64,000 nucleotides of DNA from Acidimicrobiia bacterium (GTDB lineage Bacteria; Actinomycetota; Acidimicrobiia; Spongiisociales; UBA11373): NCBI GenBank assembly GCA_030584185.1, contig CP129495.1, positions 1,143,628-1,207,627 of the forward strand, in the 5' to 3' direction. A program made the translations under genes and the position numbers. Positions 29,871 to 39,012 of this stretch are shown piece after piece. The notes under the pieces were generated by a model. The model had not been told where the DNA came from, did not search any database, and saw nothing but the letters and a program-made list of their open reading frames with translations. The stretch's first letter is position 1; the number at the start of each line of letters is the position of its first letter.

Positions 29871-31409
29871 ATGCCGCGTCACCGATTCGAACGAGCCCTG
29901 TACCGGGGCATGCTGGCGGCGCTGCTGCTGGCAACGGCAGTGGCGGCCCCTGCCGCCGCCCACCACGGACCCCCCTACCCGAGTGGACCCGACCACGAGC
30001 ACGGCGAGATGGTTCAGTACCCGATGGTGTTCCCGGTGGACGGGCCGAACTCCTTCACCGACACCTTCTACGCATCCCGATGCTGCGACCCCGGAGAGAT
30101 CCATCACGCCGCCGACATCATGGCCGCCAAGATGGTCCCCATCCTCGCCACCAACTCGGGCACCATCAGGTACATCAACTGGTCGTCGAATCCCGACAAC
30201 CCTTACCCGGGCAACTGCTGTTCGATGGTGATCGACCACGACGACGGCTGGTCGACCTGGTACATCCACCTCAACAACGACAGCCCGGGGACCGACGACG
30301 GCCAGGGCTGGGGGATCGCCGACGGCCTGGTGCCCGGCGTCCACGTGAGTGCCGGGCAGCTGATCGGGTGGGTGGGCGACTCGGGGAATGCCGAGGGCAC
30401 CAGCCCGCACCTCCATCTCGAACTGATCGACCCGCATGGTGTCCGGGTCAACCCCTATCAGGCGCTGCTCGACGCCGAGGCCGGGGCGGCGATTCCCTGC
30501 GAGCAGACCGACGTGGTGTGCCGGATCTACGGGGCCGACCGCTATGCCACCGCTGCGGCCGTATCGCAGGACTCCTTCCCCGGCGGCGCCGGCATCGTGT
30601 TCATCGCCACCGGATCCGACTTCCCCGACGCTCTCGCCGGTGGGGCGGTGGCCGCACGCCTCGGTGCGCCCCTGCTGCTCGTCGGCGACGACCACCTGCC
30701 GTCTTCGACCACCGCCGAGCTGGCCCGCCTCGAACCGAGCCAGATCGTGCTCCTCGGCGGCACCGCCGCCATCTCCGAGACCGTGGAACAGGCATTGGCC
30801 GGCTACGGGCAGGTGATCCGCCTCGCCGGCGCCTCCCGCTACTCGACGGCTGTGGAGGTGAGCAAGTTCGGCTTCGGTGACGGCGCCCCCGTCGTGCTGG
30901 TGGCCACCGGAAGATCCTTCGCCGACGCCCTCGCCGGCGGGCCGGCGGCAGCGGCACTGGGCGGTCCGGTGCTGCTCACCGAGCCCGACGCGCTGCCCGG
31001 AGTAGTGCTCGACGAGATCACCCGGCTCGACCCCGCCGAGATACTCATCCTGGGCGGCACCGGAGCGGTGTCGGCCGAGGTCGAGGCGATCCTCGGTGCG
31101 GTGGCGCCCACCCGGCGCGTCGCCGGCGGCAACCGCTACTCCACCGCCGCCGCCATCTCCGCCCTTGCCTTCGGCCCCGAGGTGCCCCACGTGTACCTGG
31201 CGGTGGGGAACAACTTCCCCGACGCTCTCGCCGGGAGCGCCGCCGCCGGCCTCGCCGACTCGCCGCTGCTCATCGTCGAACCGGGGAGCCTGCCAGGCGT
31301 GATCGCCTCGGAACTGCTCCGCCTGCTGCCGCAACGGGTCACCCTGCTCGGCGGGGGCGGGATCATCTCGACGGCGGTGCAGCTGGCGGTGATGGACCTC
31401 CTGGACTGA
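29871..31409 (+). CDS. Secreted M23 (LytM-type) peptidase with three CWB2 repeats
   Basis: A 512-residue exported peptidoglycan endopeptidase. A signal peptide (LAALLLATAVAAPAAA) is followed by the M23 domain with His78-x3-Asp82 (IHHAAD) and His180-x-His182 (HLHLE), the full zinc and catalytic set. Two adjacent-Cys pairs (SRCCDP near 72, GNCCSM near 118) are unusual and may form disulfides outside the cell. Three CWB2 repeats start at ADRYATA, ASRYSTA and GNRYSTA (about 216-512). ATG 29871 follows GGAG at proper spacing; ATG 29847 is the alternative. Its stop is 6 bp from that of the convergent membrane protein gene. Confidence 0.92.
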   Translation: MPRHRFERALYRGMLAALLLATAVAAPAAAHHGPPYPSGPDHEHGEMVQYPMVFPVDGPNSFTDTFYASRCCDPGEIHHAADIMAAKMVPILATNSGTIRYINWSSNPDNPYPGNCCSMVIDHDDGWSTWYIHLNNDSPGTDDGQGWGIADGLVPGVHVSAGQLIGWVGDSGNAEGTSPHLHLELIDPHGVRVNPYQALLDAEAGAAIPCEQTDVVCRIYGADRYATAAAVSQDSFPGGAGIVFIATGSDFPDALAGGAVAARLGAPLLLVGDDHLPSSTTAELARLEPSQIVLLGGTAAISETVEQALAGYGQVIRLAGASRYSTAVEVSKFGFGDGAPVVLVATGRSFADALAGGPAAAALGGPVLLTEPDALPGVVLDEITRLDPAEILILGGTGAVSAEVEAILGAVAPTRRVAGGNRYSTAAAISALAFGPEVPHVYLAVGNNFPDALAGSAAAGLADSPLLIVEPGSLPGVIASELLRLLPQRVTLLGGGGIISTAVQLAVMDLLD

Positions 31410-31415
31410 GCCGGA

Positions 31416-33464
31416 TCAGGTGGCGCAGGTCGGGCTCGGCACCAGGGGACGCACCACGGTGATGCCGTGATAATCGGTTCCCATCGCCGAGGGGGGTCGG
31501 GTGACGGTGAACTCCAGCAACGGCAGCAGGGCGGCTGCGCTCACCACCGGCTCCCCGGGAAGACGGCACTCGACACCGAACCACAGCACGTCGCCACCCG
31601 CCGCCGCTGCCTGTTCCATCAGCGGAGCCAGGGCATCGACCGGACCCACCACCACCGGGTTCCCACAGAAGATGCGCAGCGGCGGCCCCCAGATTCGGGT
31701 CTGCGGGGAGGTTTCGGCGAACAGGACCGAGTCCGGGGGAATGGCGTCGCAGACCGACAGCAACAGGGCATGGCCGCCTGCCTGCTCCGAGGTCTCCACG
31801 ACGGGCAGGAGCCTGATCACCGGGGTCAACGCCACGGCGACGGCCACCACCGCGAAGCCGGATCGCAGCCTCCCCGGACGCATCGATGCCGCCACCGCGG
31901 AGAGACACCAGGACCCGGCCACCACCAGCCCGGGCACCACGACCGGGATGAACCGGCGCATCGCCCAGGGTTGGACCGGGTTGATCACCGGGTTCCACAG
32001 GTACACGACTGCGGTCATGGCCATCAGCCCGCCCAGCAGGATCGCCCCGGAGTCGAGCCGCGACACGGCGCGGCGCGCCACCATCACCAGACCTGCGAGC
32101 CCTGCCAGCAGCATCGGGCCCAGGTACCACCACAGCCAGACGCCGGTCATCTCGGCGAGGGTGCGCGTCCCGTCCCCCTCCGCTCCCTCGGCGGCGAGCA
32201 GGTCGCCCACGAAGGGTCTGATCCCGGTGGTCGAGCGCACCGGAGGGCCGAGGGGCCGCACCACCCACACCAGGAGGATCCAGGCGACGAGGGCGAATGT
32301 CGTCAGTCGTGTCAGCAGGGTGCGATGCCTGGAGAGCCACGGGGCCAGGCTCTGTCGCCGCCAGGCGATCACGAGCACACCGCCGAAGCCGGCGGCGAGG
32401 AGCAATGCGACCTGGGCGAGCCTGACCCGTTGCGCATCCCAGTAGGTGGGGCTGAACACCATCAGATCGGCGAAGGCGACGAGGGCCACTGGGATCAGTG
32501 CGGCGATCGCCGCCACGGCGGCTCGCCCGATCGGCTCCTGCCGGATCCGTCCCCGCAGCGCCGTCGCCGCCAGCAGCATGGGCAGCACCGTGGTCACCAT
32601 GAGGGCGTCGATCCGCACGCACAGGGCGGCGCCGAGCATCAGCCCGGCGAGAAGCCCTTCGGCGCGCCTGCTGGACGAACGCAGCAGCAGCCAGCCGGAA
32701 CCGAAGATCAGGGCGAGGGTCAGCGGTTCGGTGTAGGCGTCACGGGAGAAGTGGACGAACACCAGGTTCACCGACATCGAGGCTGCCGCCAGCAGCGCCC
32801 ACCACCGGCCCATCAGCGCCGTGGCGAACAGGTAGACGGCGAGCAGTGCGGCGGCGCCGAGGAGCACCGGCGCCAGGAACAGGCCTCCGGCTCCGCCGAT
32901 TCCGGCCGCCACCGCCAGAACGACCGGGAGACCCTGGAGGAACTGCGGCGAGAGCCGGCCGTCCCCACGATCGTCGAAGAACCCGCTCATCGAGAAGCGC
33001 CCAACGCTCTCGGCCACCAGATCGGGCGCGAACTCCACCGTGGGATCGCCGTTCTCGGTCAACCACCACGCCGTGTTCACGTACACCCCCGGATCGCTGC
33101 CCGGGAAGACGTGTTGGGAGGCGTTGCCTGCGCCGAGCACTACCCATGTCGCCAGCAGAGCCAGGAGGACCAGGTCCGGGAGCGCCGGCCGGCCACGCTC
33201 CCCGGGGTGGCGCCACACGACCGCGGCACAGGCGATCCCCCCGAGAAGGCCGAAGGCGGCCGCCAACAGCGGGCTGAACAACCCGAGGAGGATGGCGAGC
33301 ACTCCCGCCACCACACCGACGGCGAGACCCCCGAGCACGAATGCGCCGGCTATCTCGGCCGGCCCGGAGCCGGGGGCCGGTGGCGAGGGAAGCGTGAGGC
33401 GCCTGGCGCCCGGGAAGCGGTTCACTGCGGCGCCGAACGCTAGTGGTCCCGACCCCAGCGCCAT
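31416..33464 (-). CDS. Large polytopic membrane protein, GT-C glycosyltransferase-like
   Basis: A 682-residue protein with about 12-14 hydrophobic helices. The first large loop contains SDPGVYVNTAWWLTENGDP and is followed by FVHFSRDAYTEPL, segments typical of GT-C polyprenyl-phosphate-sugar transferases of the ArnT/PMT type. A soluble C-terminal region (about 600-682) contains several Cys. Sugar and acceptor are unknown. ATG 33464 is chosen because the longer start (33485) would run into the divergent gene's start at 33484; GTG 33425 is another option. The 19-bp gap between the divergent starts leaves little room for a promoter, so one lies in coding DNA. Confidence 0.72.
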   Translation of the reverse strand: MALGSGPLAFGAAVNRFPGARRLTLPSPPAPGSGPAEIAGAFVLGGLAVGVVAGVLAILLGLFSPLLAAAFGLLGGIACAAVVWRHPGERGRPALPDLVLLALLATWVVLGAGNASQHVFPGSDPGVYVNTAWWLTENGDPTVEFAPDLVAESVGRFSMSGFFDDRGDGRLSPQFLQGLPVVLAVAAGIGGAGGLFLAPVLLGAAALLAVYLFATALMGRWWALLAAASMSVNLVFVHFSRDAYTEPLTLALIFGSGWLLLRSSSRRAEGLLAGLMLGAALCVRIDALMVTTVLPMLLAATALRGRIRQEPIGRAAVAAIAALIPVALVAFADLMVFSPTYWDAQRVRLAQVALLLAAGFGGVLVIAWRRQSLAPWLSRHRTLLTRLTTFALVAWILLVWVVRPLGPPVRSTTGIRPFVGDLLAAEGAEGDGTRTLAEMTGVWLWWYLGPMLLAGLAGLVMVARRAVSRLDSGAILLGGLMAMTAVVYLWNPVINPVQPWAMRRFIPVVVPGLVVAGSWCLSAVAASMRPGRLRSGFAVVAVAVALTPVIRLLPVVETSEQAGGHALLLSVCDAIPPDSVLFAETSPQTRIWGPPLRIFCGNPVVVGPVDALAPLMEQAAAAGGDVLWFGVECRLPGEPVVSAAALLPLLEFTVTRPPSAMGTDYHGITVVRPLVPSPTCAT

Positions 33465-33483
33465 CGCCGGTAACCTCGAAGGC

Positions 33484-34545
33484 ATGCCCTCTGCCACCAC
33501 CGTCTCGGTGCTGGTGCCGGTTCTCGACGAGGCAGCCCACATCGAGGAGTGCATCGCCTCGCTACGCGCCCAGGACCACCCCGGAGTCGTCGAGATACTG
33601 GTCGCAGAAGGCGGTTCCACCGACGGGACGGTCTCGATCCTCGAGCGTCTCGCCGCGGGAGCGCCCCCGGTGCGGGTGGTCCCCAACCCGCATCGCAATC
33701 AGTCTGCGGGCCTCAACCTGCTGATCTCGCTGGCGGCCGGTGACGTGGTCACCCGGGCCGACGCCCACACCCGTTACGCCGCCGACTACGTCGCACGCAG
33801 CGTCGCCGCCCTGGAGGCGTCCGGGGCCGATCTGGTGGGCGGTCCGATGCTCCCCGAAGGCTCCACGCCCAGGGAGGCCGCCATCGCCGCCGCCATGCGG
33901 TCGCCGGTGGCGGTGGGGAGGACCGCCTTTCGACGCTCGGGCGCCTCGGGCGAGGTGGACACGGTGTACCTGGGGACGATGCGCACCGAGACCGCCCGCC
34001 GCATGCGGGGCTACCGCAGGCTGCCGTCCGGTGTCGCCGAGGACGCCGATCTGGCGTTTCGAATCCGGAGAACGGGCGGGCGTGTGGTGCTCGATCCCTC
34101 CATCCGCTCGTCCTACCGGCCGCGAAGGCGTCTGCGCGACCTTGCCCGGCAGTTCTTCCGCTACGGGCGGGGGAAGGCCGAGATGCTGTATCTCAACGGT
34201 CGGTTCCCGTCGTGGCGGCCTCTGGCCCCTCTGCTCCTGGTCCTCGGTGTCGGCGGCACCACCCTGCTCGGAGTGACGACCGGCGTCTGGTGGCCGCTGG
34301 TCGCCCTGGCGGGTGCGTGGCTGGTCACCATCGGTGTGGGTTCGGTGCGGAGCCCACGGGTCCCGACCACTGCGGCTGCCATCGCCATCATCCACGTCGC
34401 CTACGGGGCCGGACTCCTCCGTGGCCTGGTCGCCGGCAGGCGGGCGCTGTCACGCATCCCCGCGGTGGGGGGTGCGCCGCCAGCCGGTGACGCGACGGCT
34501 CGCCACCTGGACCGGCACCCACAGGATGGCCAGTCCGGCGAGTAG
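33484..34545 (+). CDS. Family 2 glycosyltransferase with C-terminal membrane helices
   Basis: A 353-residue GT2 enzyme. The GT-A core has SVLVPVLDEAAHIEEC, VAEGGSTDGT and ADAHTRYA (the DxD position is A-D-A-H). EDADLAFRIRRTGG supplies the acidic acceptor-side motif. Two or three hydrophobic helices (about 245-330) follow. The layout resembles succinoglycan/ExoA-type transferases. ATG 33484 follows GAAGG. Its last 96 bp overlap the end of the convergent GT2 gene on the other strand. Confidence 0.85.
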   Translation: MPSATTVSVLVPVLDEAAHIEECIASLRAQDHPGVVEILVAEGGSTDGTVSILERLAAGAPPVRVVPNPHRNQSAGLNLLISLAAGDVVTRADAHTRYAADYVARSVAALEASGADLVGGPMLPEGSTPREAAIAAAMRSPVAVGRTAFRRSGASGEVDTVYLGTMRTETARRMRGYRRLPSGVAEDADLAFRIRRTGGRVVLDPSIRSSYRPRRRLRDLARQFFRYGRGKAEMLYLNGRFPSWRPLAPLLLVLGVGGTTLLGVTTGVWWPLVALAGAWLVTIGVGSVRSPRVPTTAAAIAIIHVAYGAGLLRGLVAGRRALSRIPAVGGAPPAGDATARHLDRHPQDGQSGE

Positions 34546-35610
34546 CGGATACCGGATCACCCATCGCCACGGAACCCGTTCCCGCAGCAGGAACGGGATC
34601 GGGAACAGGAACTGGGCGGCGGCAGCCACGGCCCACACCGGCCAGCCGAGCAGTGCGTCGCCGCCGACGACGGCCGAGACGATGGCCAGCAAGGCGGTGA
34701 GCAAGGCGGTGAACGCCCGCCCGGGCTGGATCAGCCGGACGGCGTGGTCGATGTGTGCCCAGCGACGTCGCGCCAGCCCAGCGCGCAGCAGGGGGAAGAA
34801 GTGACGGCGCGCCACCTGCCTCCTCCCCGCCGCCCAGCGCGCCCGCTGTCGGACCGCCACCGTCGCGGTGGTGGGCTTCTCGTCACGCACCCGGACATCG
34901 TGCATCCATGCGACGTCGACGCCTGCGAGTGCCAGGCGCACCCCCAGGTCCTGGTCCTCGACCAGCGAGTCGGCGAACCCTCCTGCGGCCTCGAGGGCTT
35001 CCGTGGTGAACGCCATGCCCGTCCCGCCCAGGTCCACGGTCCACCCCAGGTTGTGGCGGGACAGCTGCACCATCCGGTTGCTCGCCCAGTAGGAGAGGGC
35101 CGAGGCGAGCGCCACCCACGATCCGTCGGGCCGGGTCACGTCGAGGTACGCCTGGACGGCGGCGGCGCCCCGGTCCACCTCGTCGGAGATGCGCCCCAGG
35201 AGGTCCGGCGGCACTCGATTGTCGGCGTCGAGCACCACCAGGATCGATTCGGATGGAAGCGGGCGCTCCTCGAGGAACCACGCCAGCGCCGCCCCTTTGC
35301 CTCCGCCACCGGTACGCCGCTCCAGCACCGAGGCCCCGGCAGCCGACGCCGCGGCGGCGGTCGCGTCGGTGCAGCGATCGGCGACCACCCAGATGCCGTC
35401 GGGGGCGGTCTCGCCGGACCGCAGGTCGCCGACCAGGGAGGCGACAACGGCCTCCTCGTCGTGAGCCGGGATCACGACGACGAGTCGCCGGCGCCTGTCG
35501 CCGCGGGGCGCCGGGGCGGGCGTGCGCCAACCGGCCACGGAGGTGAACAGGGTGTATCCGACCAGGGCCAGGAGCACCGCCTGAGGGAAGAGGGCCAGGA
35601 TCCGGGCCAT
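34450..35610 (-). CDS. Family 2 glycosyltransferase, membrane-anchored processive-like
   Basis: A 386-residue GT2 protein with an N-terminal helix (RILALFPQAVLLALVGYTLF), then the GT-A core: VVVIPAHDEEAVVASL, VVLDADNRVPPD (D-A-D), EDQDLGVRLALAG, and an RARWAAGRRQ segment like the Q/RxxRW motif of processive synthases. Two C-terminal membrane helices follow. It probably extends a surface glycan. ATG 35610. The C-terminal 32 codons overlap the convergent GT2 gene tail to tail, a rather long overlap, so one of the two stops may be secondary. Confidence 0.85.
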   Translation of the reverse strand: MARILALFPQAVLLALVGYTLFTSVAGWRTPAPAPRGDRRRRLVVVIPAHDEEAVVASLVGDLRSGETAPDGIWVVADRCTDATAAAASAAGASVLERRTGGGGKGAALAWFLEERPLPSESILVVLDADNRVPPDLLGRISDEVDRGAAAVQAYLDVTRPDGSWVALASALSYWASNRMVQLSRHNLGWTVDLGGTGMAFTTEALEAAGGFADSLVEDQDLGVRLALAGVDVAWMHDVRVRDEKPTTATVAVRQRARWAAGRRQVARRHFFPLLRAGLARRRWAHIDHAVRLIQPGRAFTALLTALLAIVSAVVGGDALLGWPVWAVAAAAQFLFPIPFLLRERVPWRWVIRYPLLAGLAILWVPVQVASRRVTGWRRTPHRGDA

Positions 35611-35740
35611 CGTTGGAGGGTACAACCCGTTGCTCCCGGGGCGCGCCAAGATGGGCCGATGCCCGACGCCCCCTTCCCGCGCCCACGGACCTGGACGCAG
35701 GCGCTCAAGGCGAGACCCCGTCCGAGCCGATGACAACCTT

Positions 35741-37660
35741 GTGAAGCGCCTCCTCGTTGCCCTGGCACTCGTCATGGCCGCCGCCCCGCTCCCCCTGACG
35801 GGGACTCCCGAGGCGCGCGCCGCGGGGGCCATCGTCGGGACCGGCACGGTCCACGCCGGCTTCTACTCGTCGCAGTGGGAATCGACCGACGACATCGACG
35901 CCATGGCGGCCTGGGCCGGACGACGGCCCACCTTCGTGGGCACCTTCCACCACATCTACGAGTCGGAGGGAACCTGGTGGTCGCAGAACACCGCCTGGGT
36001 GCTCGAACAGGCCTGGCAGGCGCAGGGAACACCGGTGGCCAGCCTGGGGATCGACCACTCCGCCTACAGCATCGCCCGCGGTGACCACGACGCCGACATC
36101 GTGAAGTGGGCCAACCGTCTCAAGGCGTGGCTGGAGACGCCCGGCGGGCCTCCGAGGAACGTCTTCATCGCCCCGCTGCAGGAGCAGAACGGCGACTGGA
36201 CCCCGTGGGGATGCGATCCCGAGAACTTCAAGACGGCGTTCGCCCGAATCCGGTCGCTGATCCTCGGGGTCGGCATCGACCCCACCCAGGTCCGTTGGGT
36301 GTGGGCGCCCAACGGATGGACCTCCGACGTCGGTGCATGCAACGGCAAGTTCCTCGCCGACTACTACCCCGGTCCATCACTGGTCGACGTGATCGGGTAC
36401 TCGGCGTACCGCTGGAGTGGCGAGTCCGTGTACAACTCCGTGGGCGGAGTGGCGGACGAGCTGCGCGCCATCGATCCGAACAAGCCGTACCTGGTGCTGC
36501 AGACCGCCGCCGGTCCCACCGCCGACCGCGACCAGTGGATTCGGGATCTCTTCGTGTGGGCGGCCAACGATCCCAACGTGGTCGGGGTCGTGTGGTTCAA
36601 CTTCCTCGACGTCCAGGACTTCCGGGTGTGGGCATCACCCACCGGTCCCGGCCTTGCGCCCGGATGGAAGGACGCCTTGAGCGGCTCGTTCACCACCCAC
36701 ACCTGGCCGCTCACCGACTGGTTCCAGGGCGGAACGCTGCCGTTCAGCCCGGTGGGAGAAGGGATGCTCGCCGAGAGGTTCGCCGGGAGCAGCCGCTACA
36801 CGACGGCGATCGCCGTCAGCCGCGAGACCTTCGCTCCGGGAGTACCGGTCGCGTATGTGGCAACCGGCCTCGCCTTCCCCGATGCCCTGGCCGCCGCGGC
36901 CGCCGCCGGAGCCCAGGGCGGGCCGGTTCTCCTGGTGCCGGGCACGACGATATCCGGTGCCACCCTCGACGAGCTGAAGAGGCTCGATCCGAAACGAATA
37001 GTGGTCGTGGGCGGGGAAGCCGCCGTCTCCGATGATGTGGTCGGAGCACTGATGGGTGTTGCCCCCACGGTGCGATTGGGCGGCTCGAATCGCTTCTCGA
37101 CGGCGGCACTCATCGCAGACGACGCCTTCGATGCCGGCGTGCCGATCGCCTACGTCGCCACGGGCAGGGACTTCCCCGACGCCCTCGCCGCCGCCGCCGC
37201 GGCAGGCGCCCAGGGGGGACCGGTGCTGCTCAGCGAGAAGGACTCCCTCCCTGCAGCCACCCGCAACGCCTTGATCTCGCTACAGCCTGAGGAGATCGTG
37301 GTCGTCGGAGGCACCAACGCCATCGGAACGGCGGTGGAGGCCGAACTGGCGACCCTGGCGTCGACGCGCCGCGTTGCCGGCACCAACCGTTACGACACCG
37401 CGGCCAAGCTCGCCGACTTCGTCTCCGCTCCGAGCACGGTGTTCGTCGCCACAGGACTCTCCTTCCCCGACGCCCTGGCCGGCGCCGCCGCCGCCGGGGC
37501 GCTCGGTGTGCCGCTGCTCCTCACCCAGCCCGACGCGGTTCCCGGGCCGACGAGCCTGGCCCTCCGGAGTCTGAGCCCGGACAAGGTGGTCGTGCTCGGC
37601 GGAACGTCGGTCATCGGTGACTACGTGAGCATGCTGCTTCGCCAGGCAGCGGGGTACTGA
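35741..37660 (+). CDS. Secreted GH26-like protein with three CWB2 repeats, probably missing its nucleophile
   Basis: A 639-residue exported protein. The signal peptide (LLVALALVMAAAPLPLTG) is followed by a TIM-barrel-like domain (about 35-335) similar to GH26 glycosidases. The acid/base region reads APLQEQNGDWTPWG with Glu148, against P-x-H-E-M-N-G-x-W in active GH26. At the nucleophile strand the sequence is KPYLVLQTAAG, so Gln254 stands where GH26 has Glu. Three CWB2 repeats begin at SSRYTTA, SNRFSTA and TNRYDTA (about 343-639). It may bind rather than cut a glycan. The GTG at 35741 gives the signal peptide directly. Confidence 0.83.
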   Translation: MKRLLVALALVMAAAPLPLTGTPEARAAGAIVGTGTVHAGFYSSQWESTDDIDAMAAWAGRRPTFVGTFHHIYESEGTWWSQNTAWVLEQAWQAQGTPVASLGIDHSAYSIARGDHDADIVKWANRLKAWLETPGGPPRNVFIAPLQEQNGDWTPWGCDPENFKTAFARIRSLILGVGIDPTQVRWVWAPNGWTSDVGACNGKFLADYYPGPSLVDVIGYSAYRWSGESVYNSVGGVADELRAIDPNKPYLVLQTAAGPTADRDQWIRDLFVWAANDPNVVGVVWFNFLDVQDFRVWASPTGPGLAPGWKDALSGSFTTHTWPLTDWFQGGTLPFSPVGEGMLAERFAGSSRYTTAIAVSRETFAPGVPVAYVATGLAFPDALAAAAAAGAQGGPVLLVPGTTISGATLDELKRLDPKRIVVVGGEAAVSDDVVGALMGVAPTVRLGGSNRFSTAALIADDAFDAGVPIAYVATGRDFPDALAAAAAAGAQGGPVLLSEKDSLPAATRNALISLQPEEIVVVGGTNAIGTAVEAELATLASTRRVAGTNRYDTAAKLADFVSAPSTVFVATGLSFPDALAGAAAAGALGVPLLLTQPDAVPGPTSLALRSLSPDKVVVLGGTSVIGDYVSMLLRQAAGY

Positions 37661-37677
37661 CGGGGCAGTTCGCCCCG
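37661..37677 (+). terminator. Candidate terminator hairpin after the GH26-like gene
   Basis: CGGGGC (37661-37666), loop AGTTC, GCCCCG (37672-37677) begins directly after the TGA stop. It is a six-bp all-GC stem without a T-tract, followed by the REP-like cluster. Confidence 0.5.
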
Positions 37678-37680
37678 AGC

Positions 37681-37914
37681 CGCGTTCCCTCCCCCGCAGG
37701 GGGAGGTGGCCCGAAGGGCCGGAGGGGGCACGGCGCGACCAGGCCTACCGCAGGACCGGTTCATCGCGGCCGTTGCTCTTGCCGCCCCCCTCCCGGCTTC
37801 GCCAGACTCCCCCCCGCAGGGGGAGGAAACACCCGCCCGACAGGCTGAGGAACGCGTTCCCTCCCCCGCAGGGGGAGGTGGCCCGACGGGCCGGAGGGGG
37901 CACGGCGCGACCAG
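37681..37914. repeat. Cluster of three palindromic REP-like elements
   Basis: Two direct copies of a 62-bp element (37681-37742 and 37853-37914) differ at one base. Each has two hairpins: CCTCCCCC-GCA-GGGGGAGG and GGCCC-GAA-GGGCC (GAC loop in the second). Between them, at about 37781-37826, lies a diverged copy in inverse orientation. The arrangement direct-inverse-direct is typical of extragenic palindromic repeat clusters. The cluster fills most of the 320-bp gap between the GH26-like gene and the DUF354 gene; no gene is seen in it. Confidence 0.85.
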
Positions 37915-37980
37915 AGCCCACACGAGGCCTGCCCCTCCCTTCGAACCGCTACCGTCGGGCACCCAGGCCCGGGAGCCCGG

Positions 37981-39012
37981 ATGCGGATCCTCATCGACGT
38001 CCTCCATCCCGCCCACGTCCACTTCTTCCGCCACTTCCGCACCTCGATGCTGGAGCGGGGACACGAGGTGGTGGTGACCGCACGCGACAAGGACCTCACC
38101 CTCCCGCTGCTGGGATCTCTCGAGATCCCCGCCGAGGTGCTCTCCACGCAGCGGCGAGGCCGCCTGGGCCTGGCTCGAGAACTGCTCTCCCGCACCCGAC
38201 GCCTGACCCGCCTGGCCCGTGAGACCCGACCCGACGTCATGGTGGGGATCATGGGCCCCAGCATCGCCCTCGCCGGCCGCCGCCTCCGCATCCCGGCCGT
38301 GGTGTTCTACGACACCGAGAACGCCGGGCGGACCAACCGCTGGGTGTACCCGATGGCCGCCGCCGTGTGCACACCGGACTGCTACCGGGGCCGGGTGCGG
38401 GGCAACCACATCACCTACCCCTCCTACCACGAGCTCGCCTACCTCCACCCCGACCGCTTCACACCCGATCCCGCCGCACTCGGAAGGGCAGGCCTCGAGC
38501 CGGGCGAGCCGTACTCCCTGGTCAGGTTCGTCGGCTGGCAGGCCAGCCACGACATCGGCGAAGCGGGGCTGGGCGGAGACGCCAAGCGCAGGCTGATACA
38601 CCGCCTTCAGGAGGAGGGCCGGGTGCTGATCTCGTCCGAGGCGCCGCTGCCCGAAGACCTCGCCGCCCACGCCTACACGGCCCCGGTCGAGGACGTCCAC
38701 CACCTGATCGCCCTCTCCCGGATCGTCGTCGGGGAGTCGGCCACGATGGCCTCGGAGGCTGCGGTGCTCGGAATCCCCGCCCTGTACGTGGCCGACACCG
38801 GGCGCGGGTACGTGCAGGAGCAGCAGGACCGCTACGGCCTGGTGCGCCACACCCATCCCGGCGACGAGGCGGAGACCCTCGCCGCCCTGGACGGACTGCT
38901 CGCCATGGGCGGGGACGACCTCGCCGCCCGAAGGGCCCGCCTCCTGGCCGACAAGATCGATCCGACGCCGTGGATGGTCGAGTTCATCGAGGGTCGCCGG
39001 TGGGAGCGGTAG
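37981..39012 (+). CDS. DUF354-family protein, GT-B-like
   Basis: A 343-residue protein with the DUF354 pattern: MRILIDVLHPAHVHFFRHF at the N-terminus, GHEVVVTARDKD, and in the second half GESATMASEAAVLGIPALYV, close to the donor-binding region of GT-B glycosyltransferases. The family is found in archaeal and bacterial surface-glycan loci and is thought to be glycosyltransferase-like, but the reaction is unproved. ATG 37981. Its last 29 bp overlap the convergent flippase-like gene. It opens the polysaccharide locus after the REP cluster. Confidence 0.82.
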   Translation: MRILIDVLHPAHVHFFRHFRTSMLERGHEVVVTARDKDLTLPLLGSLEIPAEVLSTQRRGRLGLARELLSRTRRLTRLARETRPDVMVGIMGPSIALAGRRLRIPAVVFYDTENAGRTNRWVYPMAAAVCTPDCYRGRVRGNHITYPSYHELAYLHPDRFTPDPAALGRAGLEPGEPYSLVRFVGWQASHDIGEAGLGGDAKRRLIHRLQEEGRVLISSEAPLPEDLAAHAYTAPVEDVHHLIALSRIVVGESATMASEAAVLGIPALYVADTGRGYVQEQQDRYGLVRHTHPGDEAETLAALDGLLAMGGDDLAARRARLLADKIDPTPWMVEFIEGRRWER

